Below are positions 1 to 6,024 of a stretch of 11,155 bases of DNA, piece by piece; position 1 is the first letter of the stretch; the number at the start of each line of letters is the position of its first letter. Position numbers and translations under genes: made by a program. Origin of the DNA: Phycisphaerae bacterium (GTDB lineage Bacteria > Planctomycetota > Phycisphaerae > Sedimentisphaerales > Anaerobacaceae). The notes beneath the pieces are model-generated. The model was given only the letters and a program-made list of their open reading frames with translations, searched no databases and was not told where the DNA came from. The stretch spans positions 1-11,155 of the forward strand of contig JAUWBX010000020.1 in NCBI GenBank assembly GCA_030609625.1, given 5' to 3'.

Positions 1-962
1 GTTCGACTTACAAGTTGATTGTCTATGTCTTTAACCTCTTCCCCCCGTCTGCCGCGAAGGATGGTTTCGCAAATATACTCAACTCCATCCTCTCGTCCGC
101 CGAGCTCTCCACTCAAATAGCTTGATAGTTTGTCATCTGCGAAGAGCCGTCTATCTTCTTCGTTCTGTGTTACCGGTCCGACCCAGCCTATTGTCTGGGC
201 CCCAGCCGTTCCATACGGGTAGAACCTCCTCGCTTCCGGCATAATCTGAATACCATCGACGTTCAAAAACTCCAATTGAGCGGCAAAAATATCATCATCA
301 GTTTTCAGCTCTAACAGTAGCCAGTGTTTGTGCATTTCGGCAATATCAATTTTGTTGACAAGCCGAAGTCGTTTTGCCCGGTCTGGTTCTTTCTTTTCAA
401 AATCAGCTATTGCTTCAGAAATTGGAATGCTTATTCTGCTGTCATAGTTTTGCAAAACCTCAGAATTTGGGAAATTGCGCCACCAAGCCTGAAACGCACG
501 CTGGTTCCAGATAAAATCGTTTATTTTCTGTACCTCGTTTCCTATCTCTAAAGGTTTAACTCCTTTGAATTGAGCACACTTGCTGATAATCTGCTTCAAA
601 TCTGCCAGGCCGACTTCCAGTTCTTTTTGTACTTCGGCTACAGCTTCTGCATCATTTTTGTCGGCGGCCTTTAATAGTCTGCCTTGCCTGACACGGTCAT
701 CCATAAAACAAGCGAGCTTGTAATTTATACACAATTGGAAGTGTGGTTCATCAGCGGCTAATACTTTTTTGCCTGTTCTGTCGAGTATTTCGCCTCTGAC
801 TGTTTTAAGCTGCCGGGATTGGCCTCTTTGGCGTTTCAACTCCTCGATATCGCTCTGGACCGAAGAGCTTGGAAGCAACTGCATTTGTGTCAGGCGGAGC
901 AAACAGAGCAGTAAAAGCAGGGCGCTTAGGATTACAAAAATCTTGATTCGCTTATCGTACAT
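1..962 (-). CDS. mrdA: Class B penicillin-binding protein, PBP2/MrdA-like (N-terminal part)
   Basis: This is the first 320 codons of a peptidoglycan transpeptidase of the elongation machinery; the gene runs off the left edge. Residues 8-25 form a leucine-rich membrane anchor after a basic start (MYDKRIKIF). Residues 57-70 read RGEILDRTGKKVLA, the PBP-dimerisation signature (RGxIxDRxGxxLA). Near the edge IGWVG and GGREDGVEY...LRGRRGEE match the end of the PBP2 pedestal domain. The SxxK, SxN and KTG transpeptidase motifs would lie beyond position 1 and cannot be checked. The stretch between about residues 80 and 240 is long and charged, suggesting a larger head subdomain. The ATG at 962 has AGGA just upstream. 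It follows mreD by 61 bases, the usual mreBCD-mrdA order, which favours PBP2 over the division enzyme FtsI. Confidence 0.88.
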   Translation of the reverse strand, partial: MYDKRIKIFVILSALLLLLCLLRLTQMQLLPSSSVQSDIEELKRQRGQSRQLKTVRGEILDRTGKKVLAADEPHFQLCINYKLACFMDDRVRQGRLLKAADKNDAEAVAEVQKELEVGLADLKQIISKCAQFKGVKPLEIGNEVQKINDFIWNQRAFQAWWRNFPNSEVLQNYDSRISIPISEAIADFEKKEPDRAKRLRLVNKIDIAEMHKHWLLLELKTDDDIFAAQLEFLNVDGIQIMPEARRFYPYGTAGAQTIGWVGPVTQNEEDRRLFADDKLSSYLSGELGGREDGVEYICETILRGRRGEEVKDIDNQLVSR

Positions 963-1023
963 CGTATCCTGTCTTTAGTGATTCGTGCTTCGATTTGTAA
1001 TTCGGCATTCTCAGGGTGCGGGT

Positions 1024-1506
1024 TTAACGTCGGCTAAAGCGGCTTATCTTTATACGCATCCACCAGGCAGACGGCAAGAATAAAAACGGTCCTACGAGGG
1101 CCGAGTACAGTGCTATCCCGAAAAGAGCAGCGAACATATTTTGTGGGGTCGGCTCACCTTTTAGAAAGTTTAAGAAATAGACCATCGAGCCGGCCAAAAG
1201 TGCTGTGATGAATATCACAAGGGCCTGATAAGTCATTTTTCTGATGGCAACGACCTGGTGCAGGTATGCCAGAGCCGTGCCGAAAAGACCAAAGCCTATC
1301 ATTTGCGGGCCCATCGTACGACCAATAAGGTCGGCGGCAAAACCTATTGTGAACGAACATATAATTGCATTCGAGGTATTGCAGTAAATAGCAAAGAATA
1401 CCAAAAGGATTAACAATAAATCAGGCTTGATGTTCAAATCCACAAAAAAGCTGGCTTGCAGGACAGTGGCAAGAAGAACTAAAACTGCAAACCGGAACCA
1501 TCGCAT
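1024..1506 (-). CDS. mreD: Rod shape-determining protein MreD
   Basis: A 160-residue polytopic inner-membrane protein of the rod complex, which links MreB and MreC to the peptidoglycan synthases. About five hydrophobic segments are visible, starting with FAVLVLLATVLQASFF (5-20) and KPDLLLILLVFFAIYC (27-42). The KPDLLLILLVFFAI stretch and the following GFAADLIGRTMG are typical of MreD. The length matches the family (about 160-180 residues). The ATG at 1506 has GAGGA seven bases upstream. MreD sequences are poorly conserved, so the call rests on topology, the KPDLLL motif and its position between mreC and the PBP gene. Confidence 0.88.
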   Translation of the reverse strand: MRWFRFAVLVLLATVLQASFFVDLNIKPDLLLILLVFFAIYCNTSNAIICSFTIGFAADLIGRTMGPQMIGFGLFGTALAYLHQVVAIRKMTYQALVIFITALLAGSMVYFLNFLKGEPTPQNMFAALFGIALYSALVGPFLFLPSAWWMRIKISRFSRR

Positions 1507-1565
1507 TTATATATCCTCAGCCGTTTCCATCTTGAGCCCTAATGCAAAAAAATGGAAACCCTTGG

Positions 1566-2363
1566 TTAATCTGTCGGATTCATCACTATTACAACTACGT
1601 TTTCTGCCTCTTGTATGTTACAAACCGGTTCGACCATTATATCCCAAAGCAAAGGTTCGGCATTGTGTTCGCATCGAGCCACTTTTCCTATAATCATTGG
1701 TGTATCCAGGAATCCTGGTTTTTTACCGGCCATAACCTCACTGCCGACTTTGACTTTGTACTTTGCCATAGAAATCTTGGCCAAGTTGCCGCCGCTGCCT
1801 TGTATGAGGCATTTTGAGTTCCCTATTTTTACCGCTATGTTGTTGGATGTTGGGTCGGTAAACAGCTTGACCCGTGCGGTGTGGGCGTCCACATCAGCTA
1901 TGGTTCCGATGACACTGTTGTCGGCCAGAACGAATTGGTCCTTAGCCAGGCCATCATCCTGACCGCGGTTGATGATAAGCTCGCTGCGCAGCTCGTTGAT
2001 AGAGACAGTAATCACATCAGCCGGCACAAAGCCCATTCGTTCCCAGGCTGATATATTGCGCATTTTGGATAGCTTTTGTACAGTTTGATGTGCATCATTA
2101 CGCTGCTGTATAACGTTGGCAAGATGGTTTAGAAGTCTTTTGTATTCATCTCGACTGACCACATCTTTTTCTCTAAGTGGCTGGCGTGTACCGGCCGAAA
2201 GTGAAATGTTTCTGCCAATTCTTAAGGGCCAGCGGAAAATGCGGTGGAAAGCAAACTGGAATTTATTCGTTAGATTTCCCGGGGAGAAAAGGAAGATGAA
2301 CCCGGCTAACGTAAACCAGGTAAACAACATTCGTCTGGAGACTCTAATTTGCTTCCTTGCCAT
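1566..2363 (-). CDS. mreC: Rod shape-determining protein MreC
   Basis: A 265-residue periplasmic scaffold of the elongasome that bridges MreB/MreD and PBP2. The layout is classical: a short basic cytoplasmic tail, one membrane helix (about 13-28), a coiled coil (about 68-102), then the double beta-barrel (about 113-262). Family-typical pieces are ELIINRGQDDGLAKDQFVLA (128-147), the VIGTIADVDAHTARVKLFTD strand pair (151-170) and a second barrel ending in VEPVCNIQEAENVVVIV. No convincing Shine-Dalgarno precedes the ATG at 2363; the Met at residue 12 is no better supported and would cut into the membrane helix. It lies 74 bases after mreB and 59 before mreD. The missing SD may mean coupling to mreB translation or weak initiation. 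Confidence 0.93.
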   Translation of the reverse strand: MARKQIRVSRRMLFTWFTLAGFIFLFSPGNLTNKFQFAFHRIFRWPLRIGRNISLSAGTRQPLREKDVVSRDEYKRLLNHLANVIQQRNDAHQTVQKLSKMRNISAWERMGFVPADVITVSINELRSELIINRGQDDGLAKDQFVLADNSVIGTIADVDAHTARVKLFTDPTSNNIAVKIGNSKCLIQGSGGNLAKISMAKYKVKVGSEVMAGKKPGFLDTPMIIGKVARCEHNAEPLLWDIMVEPVCNIQEAENVVVIVMNPTD

Positions 2364-2380
2364 TATCGTTTGGTGTAGGT

Positions 2381-2424
2381 CGTATTGCGTATATTTAGTT
2401 TCTCAGACAATACGCATTACGCAC
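2381..2424. repeat. Palindromic short repeat between mreB and mreC
   Basis: The spacer between mreB and mreC carries cgtattg (2381-2387) and its reverse complement caatacg (2408-2414), each inside a longer cgtattgcgta / tacgcattacgc pattern. It can fold as a hairpin on the mreBCD transcript. It resembles a short tandem or inverted intergenic repeat more than a terminator, as no T-run follows in the direction of transcription. Confidence 0.5.
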
Positions 2425-2437
2425 GATGGACGACGAA

Positions 2438-3493
2438 TCATTCCCATCCGTATTCGTTATGGTCCATCGTATCCTTCCACAACTCCAGATTTTCCAGATA
2501 GACGCTGGTACCACGCGCTACACAGCTTAGCGGGTCGTCAACTATTTCGACTTTCAGGCCGGTTGCATTTGCCAGTACCGCATCCATTCCGCGCAGCAGT
2601 GAGCCGCCGCCGCAAATGTGTACGCCGTTGTCGATGAGGTCGGCGGCCAATTCCGGCTCGGCTTTTTCCAGTGTTACCGTAACCGTATTTATGATTGTAG
2701 CGATGGGGTCGCGGAGCGACTCACGGATTTCCTCACTTGTTATGACGATTTTTCTCGGCAGACCGGAGATGGTGTCTCTGCCGGCTATTTCCATCGTCAA
2801 TTCTTCTTCCAGTGGAGCGGCGGAGCCGATTTGTATCTTGACTTTTTCGGCCCTTGCCTCGCCGATGAGCAGGTTGTAAGTTTTCTTAAGATGGTTTATT
2901 ACAGCTTCATCCATATCATCCCCGCCGATGCGAATTGATTCGGAGGTGGCGATGTCGGCCAGACTCATTATGGCCACTTCGGTAGTTCCGCCCCCGATAT
3001 CGACAATCATTGAAGCGGTAGGGTCTGTGATTGGTAGTGCGGCACCGATTCCTGCGGCCATTGGTTCATCAACCAGATAGACTTTGCGTGCACCTGCACG
3101 TTCGGCACTATCTATGACGGCCCTGCGTTCAACGGCGGTTATTCCACTCGGCACGGCGATTACCACTCGTGGCCTGACAAGACCGCCCCTGCCGTGCACC
3201 TTCCTGATAAAATAGCCTAACATTGCTTCGGTGATTTCGAAATCGCTGATTACGCCGTCTTTGAGGGGTCTTATTGCGCTAATCGAGCCTGGTGTTTTGC
3301 CTAACATTTCACGTGCAACCAGACCGACAGCTTCGCCGTTGTTCAGGACAATGTTGGTTCCTCTGCGAACAGCAACGACGGAGGGCTCATTGAGGACAAT
3401 ACCTTTGTCGCGGACACAGACCAGGGTAGTGCAGGTACCGAGGTCGATACCCATATCCATACTGAACCAACCTAAGATTGTGTCCAGCACCAC
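2438..3493 (-). CDS. mreB: Rod shape-determining protein MreB (bacterial actin)
   Basis: A 351-residue ATP-binding actin homologue that forms membrane-bound filaments guiding lateral wall synthesis. The actin-fold motifs are all present: phosphate-1 GIDLGTCTTLVCV (15-27), the hydrolysis region YLVDEPMAAGIGAAL (139-153), phosphate-2 MIVDIGGGTTEVA (162-174) and the adenosine loop HICGGGSLLRGMD (292-304). Phosphate-1 usually reads GTANT; here it is GTCTT. The start is GTG at 3493 with AAAGGAG six bases upstream; an adjacent GTG at 3490 is also possible. The N-terminal GWFSMDMGIDLG fits the usual short amphipathic lead-in. The C-terminus (ELWKDTMDHNEYGWE) is an acidic tail of ordinary length. It is the third gene after the predicted promoter near 4900. 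Confidence 0.97.
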   Translation of the reverse strand: MVLDTILGWFSMDMGIDLGTCTTLVCVRDKGIVLNEPSVVAVRRGTNIVLNNGEAVGLVAREMLGKTPGSISAIRPLKDGVISDFEITEAMLGYFIRKVHGRGGLVRPRVVIAVPSGITAVERRAVIDSAERAGARKVYLVDEPMAAGIGAALPITDPTASMIVDIGGGTTEVAIMSLADIATSESIRIGGDDMDEAVINHLKKTYNLLIGEARAEKVKIQIGSAAPLEEELTMEIAGRDTISGLPRKIVITSEEIRESLRDPIATIINTVTVTLEKAEPELAADLIDNGVHICGGGSLLRGMDAVLANATGLKVEIVDDPLSCVARGTSVYLENLELWKDTMDHNEYGWE

Positions 3494-3580
3494 TTTCGAC
3501 TCCTTTCTCGACTTCCAAAACTCTAAATTTCCAATTGGCTATCTTTATATACTAAAGAGCGGTATTGTCAATAGTGAAAT

Positions 3581-3742
3581 TTACGTTGGTATTTTGAATA
3601 ATGTACCGTACTGTGTATAGCACTGGTAGGCGACAAACGCTGCACTAGCCAGGACTGCGCAAAACGCCAAAGCAAGAATAATCGTATAGAGATTATACGG
3701 TACAGTTACCTTTTTGCCGCGAGCTTGCCCATTAGGACTCAT
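3581..3742 (-). CDS. Small single-pass membrane protein (53 aa) upstream of mreB
   Basis: A short gene not recognised as any named family. It begins with a basic cytoplasmic stretch (MSPNGQARGKK), then a single hydrophobic helix at about residues 20-38 (TIILALAFCAVLASAAFVA), and a short polar tail with YQCYTQYGT that ends in TAA at 3581. Support for a real gene is the strong GAGGT seven bases before the ATG at 3742, positive-inside charge on a clean membrane helix, and a fit inside the otherwise empty 320-base spacer between the coiled-coil gene and mreB. It is co-directional, 70 bases after the upstream gene and 87 before mreB. A role in the rod complex is inference from position only. Confidence 0.72.
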   Translation of the reverse strand: MSPNGQARGKKVTVPYNLYTIILALAFCAVLASAAFVAYQCYTQYGTLFKIPT

Positions 3743-3762
3743 CTATCAACCTCACATAGTGT

Positions 3763-3800
3763 GTTCATAGTTCGTAGTTTATAGTTCGTGGTCTATGAAC
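3763..3800. repeat. Short inverted/direct repeat in spacer
   Basis: gttcatag (3763-3770) and ctatgaac (3793-3800) are an exact 8-base inverted repeat with a 22-base loop; the loop holds near-copies of atagttcgt (3768-3776 and 3781-3789). It lies between the coiled-coil gene and the small membrane gene. The pattern fits a short intergenic repeat family rather than a terminator. Confidence 0.5.
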
Positions 3801-3812
3801 AATGAACTCATA

Positions 3813-4691
3813 TTATAAATTTGTACTTACGTTATCGCCGGCTTTAGGCTGTTCCTTTGTAACGTCCATAAGTTCGAGTGTGCCGATTGCCTTTTCAGGC
3901 TCAACGTCTAAAATCACAATGTCACAAATAAACCTATCGACGCGGGTTACGTGGAATTTCATATTTGGTTTGACTCCACTTGCAGCGCCGATGGATATCT
4001 CGGCGAGAGAATTTTCGAGGTCCACCGTTGTTATCAATCCTTTCAGGCCGATATCTACTGTGGGAGGAGCTACTCGAACTTTCTCCTTTGTCGGAGTAAC
4101 CGGCACCGGAGGAGCAACAGCTCTACCGGATCGCCGGAGGAGCTTGTCTAACTCGTTTTGCAAATATGTCTTTTCTTCGAGCAGGAATTTCGATTGTTTT
4201 TCCAGCGTCTCTATTATTGTCATTTTCTCAATAAGGGCCGCTGTGGTTTCTTTGAGCTCTTTATCTCCCTCGATTTGCTCAACTTCAATTGCCTTTAGCT
4301 TAGCGAGCGTATCTTCTAACCACTGTCTTTGACTCTCGTTGGTTTTGGTGAATTCTATGGTTAGGTCTTCCCATTTACTCGCAAGCAAATCCTTTTCGTC
4401 CGCTCTTCTTATAGCCTCGGTCAGATCGGTTTCTAATTCCCTTTTCTTTCTATCGAGTGCGGCAATCTCATTACCCAGCTCCGTTTTCTGCGTGTCCATT
4501 TTATTCTTTATGTCGTTAAAGTCTTTCTGGGCTTGTTTCTCACTCTCCACTTTAGCATCTTTTACCCTCTTTTCGTCAAGATATTTTTGTCTGTAATTGT
4601 CAGCATTGGCAACGTAAGTTACGACAATACCACAGAGAAAAATCGAGGATAATGTCAGCAGAACTATTAAAACCTTTGTAAGTGTACTCAA
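3813..4691 (-). CDS. Membrane-anchored coiled-coil protein with C-terminal beta domain, first gene of the mre operon
   Basis: A 292-residue protein of no named family that I recognise. It has a membrane helix at residues 7-28 (VLIVLLTLSSIFLCGIVVTY), a long charged heptad-type coiled coil (about 31-188), a proline-rich linker (193-211, APPVPVTPT and VAPP) and a compact C-terminal domain (213-292) rich in short strands, with GLITTVDLENSLAEISIG, GVKPNMKFHVTR and a final KAGDNVST. This last part resembles the small beta-barrel C-termini found in FlgT-like and planctomycete envelope proteins. The overall plan (helix, coiled coil, beta domain) mirrors MreC, without clear sequence identity. The start is TTG at 4691 with AAAGGAG six bases upstream. 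It follows the best promoter of the minus strand and heads the run to mreB, so an elongasome-related role is plausible but inferred. Confidence 0.85.
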   Translation of the reverse strand: MSTLTKVLIVLLTLSSIFLCGIVVTYVANADNYRQKYLDEKRVKDAKVESEKQAQKDFNDIKNKMDTQKTELGNEIAALDRKKRELETDLTEAIRRADEKDLLASKWEDLTIEFTKTNESQRQWLEDTLAKLKAIEVEQIEGDKELKETTAALIEKMTIIETLEKQSKFLLEEKTYLQNELDKLLRRSGRAVAPPVPVTPTKEKVRVAPPTVDIGLKGLITTVDLENSLAEISIGAASGVKPNMKFHVTRVDRFICDIVILDVEPEKAIGTLELMDVTKEQPKAGDNVSTNL

Positions 4692-4795
4692 AACAGGCTC
4701 CTTTCGTTAACTTTGTGTTTTCTTTTCACTACACCCATTACCCCACTTTGGAGGCATGCTAAACACGATAAAGGGTTTTGGAAAGCCTCCATTTC

Positions 4796-4841
4796 GCCCG
4801 GCACCGAATTAACTGTGAGCCTGAAGTTAATTGGTACGGGC
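4796..4841 (-). promoter_or_regulatory. Long imperfect hairpin in the 5' leader of the mre operon
   Basis: On the minus strand the order is GCCCG, T, ACC, AATTAACT, a 10-base loop, AGTTAATT, C, GGT, GC, CGGGC: sixteen pairs broken by one bulge and one small internal loop. The 8-base inner stem is 4807-4814 with 4825-4832. It sits in the middle of a roughly 190-base leader between the predicted transcription start (about 4879) and the TTG at 4691. No U-run follows, so it is not a simple terminator. A second weaker pair, tggaggc (4749-4755) and gcctcca (4785-4791), lies between it and the gene. I match it to no known riboswitch; a cis-regulatory role is inferred. Confidence 0.45.
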
Positions 4842-4848
4842 ACACAAA

Positions 4849-4860
4849 ATGGGGCCCCAT
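4849..4860. promoter_or_regulatory. Perfect 12-base palindrome atggggccccat
   Basis: A self-complementary dodecamer about 20 bases downstream of the predicted transcription start of the mre operon. It could be an operator half-site pair or part of the leader structure. No specific binding protein can be named from sequence. Confidence 0.3.
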
Positions 4861-4885
4861 GCCCTGATATTATGTATATACTGTA

Positions 4886-4914
4886 ATTTTACGATTAAAA
4901 CCCTGAAAGGTCAA
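4886..4914 (-). promoter_or_regulatory. Sigma-70-type promoter for the coiled-coil/mreBCD/PBP operon
   Basis: Read on the minus strand: TTGACC (4914-4909), a 17-base spacer, then TAAAAT (4891-4886). Both boxes are one base from consensus and the spacing is optimal. It lies in the 316-base gap between the HEAT lipoprotein and the coiled-coil gene, the only large gap in the minus-strand cluster, giving an expected start near 4879 and a leader of about 190 bases. Confidence 0.65.
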
Positions 4915-5007
4915 GTTATTTTTGGCAAATAGCCCAAATTAAAATGAACGACGAAAAATAGACGGTGCTAAATCCGATAACAATAGGATTTTCAGGGTTC
5001 AATTATT

Positions 5008-6024
5008 TCATTTTATAGACTGAAAAACGGCCTTGGCAGCGGCAATACGGACAAATTTCGACTCATTTTCAAGTAATTGGGGCAGAAATTTTATCAGACC
5101 AGGTGTGCGAATTTGCCCTATCGCCAGGGCTGTCAGCACATTGATACGTTCGCTGGCCTGCTTATCCAGAGTTCTGGTGAGTTTTTTTTCGAAAACATCG
5201 AGGACTTTGGGTTCGCCGATGGGATTTCTGAAGACGCCGAGCTGTTCGGCTGCAACCAGCCTGACCTCCAGAATATCATCGTCCAGCTTTCTAATCAGGG
5301 CATTTTTTGCATCCGGCGTTCCAAGCTTGCCCATTGCCCTTACGCCCATAAGCCGGACGTCCGCGTAAGCACTTATCAACATTGTCCAGAGCTTTGGAAA
5401 TATCTGCTCATCACCGAGCATTGCTATGGCTTCTGCCGACTGATATACGACCCTGTCATCTGAATCCTTGTCTTGCATGGTGTGCCACAGGAGCTGTAAC
5501 GAGCTTTTATCACCACCTTTGCCTAATAGTAAGACAGCATTAGCCCTGACCTTCTGGTCTTCGTTGGCTGCTGCTTTACGAAGAACTTCCAAATACTCAA
5601 AAGAACCAAGCTTCCCCATCGCATAAGCAGCGGCAATTATTACATTTGCATCATTATCTTTCAGTAATTTATTTACCGACCTTTTCGCAGGTGAGTATTC
5701 CAGGTCACCCACAGCTAAAGCTGCTGCAAATCTGACCGGCACAAAATCATCTTGCAGTAATCGACGTACTTGAGGCATTAGTTTGAGCTGCCTTGTGGAA
5801 GCGACCACTTCAATGGCACGACTCCTGACCAATGGGTCATTGTCGGCCAAAGCCTCCTCGATGATTCGGAGAGCTTTTGCCCAGGGCGTATTTATATTGG
5901 TAACGTTGAAATCGCCGGATGTTGTTTGTAACGATTCATCGCATCCGAAGGCAAATACCATCAGATAAGCAAAAAGCAAGACCTCAAGGATGGAAATATT
6001 TATTTTTTTGAGCTTATGTTCCAT
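5008..6024 (-). CDS. HEAT-repeat lipoprotein
   Basis: A 338-residue exported protein. The N-terminus has a basic n-region (MEHKLKK), a hydrophobic core (10-26) and FAFGC with the candidate lipidated cysteine at residue 28; the lipobox is slightly non-canonical (Ala-Phe-Gly before Cys). The rest is about eight HEAT/PBS-lyase-type helical repeats, recognisable by recurring units such as DPLVRSRAIEVVAST, DDFVPVRFAAALAVGDL, DANVIIAAAYAMGKLG, DQKVRANAVLLLGKGG and DVRLMGVRAMGKLG. Such solenoids bind other proteins; no catalytic residues are expected. The ATG at 6024 lies inside the last codons of lnt (11-base overlap) with AGGG seven bases upstream, so translation is probably coupled to lnt, the enzyme that completes acylation of lipoproteins like this one. 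The partner is unknown. Confidence 0.88.
   Translation of the reverse strand: MEHKLKKINISILEVLLFAYLMVFAFGCDESLQTTSGDFNVTNINTPWAKALRIIEEALADNDPLVRSRAIEVVASTRQLKLMPQVRRLLQDDFVPVRFAAALAVGDLEYSPAKRSVNKLLKDNDANVIIAAAYAMGKLGSFEYLEVLRKAAANEDQKVRANAVLLLGKGGDKSSLQLLWHTMQDKDSDDRVVYQSAEAIAMLGDEQIFPKLWTMLISAYADVRLMGVRAMGKLGTPDAKNALIRKLDDDILEVRLVAAEQLGVFRNPIGEPKVLDVFEKKLTRTLDKQASERINVLTALAIGQIRTPGLIKFLPQLLENESKFVRIAAAKAVFQSIK

Noticed and set aside
3802..4332. A 176-codon plus-strand frame opposite the coiled-coil gene
   Set aside because: Serine-rich low-complexity translation typical of the antisense of charged coiled-coil coding sequence; no start signals.
4759..4860. A 33-codon open frame in the mre leader starting MGPHFVCPY on the minus strand
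   Set aside because: Its ATG lies in the palindrome, AGGG is only one base away so it is too close to serve as a Shine-Dalgarno, and the frame is explained by the hairpin sequence. Kept only as a possible upstream peptide.
4970..4992. Intrinsic terminator after the HEAT lipoprotein gene
   Set aside because: Only a 6-base AT-rich stem (AAATCC/GGATTT) with a 10-base loop and no proper U-run directly after it.
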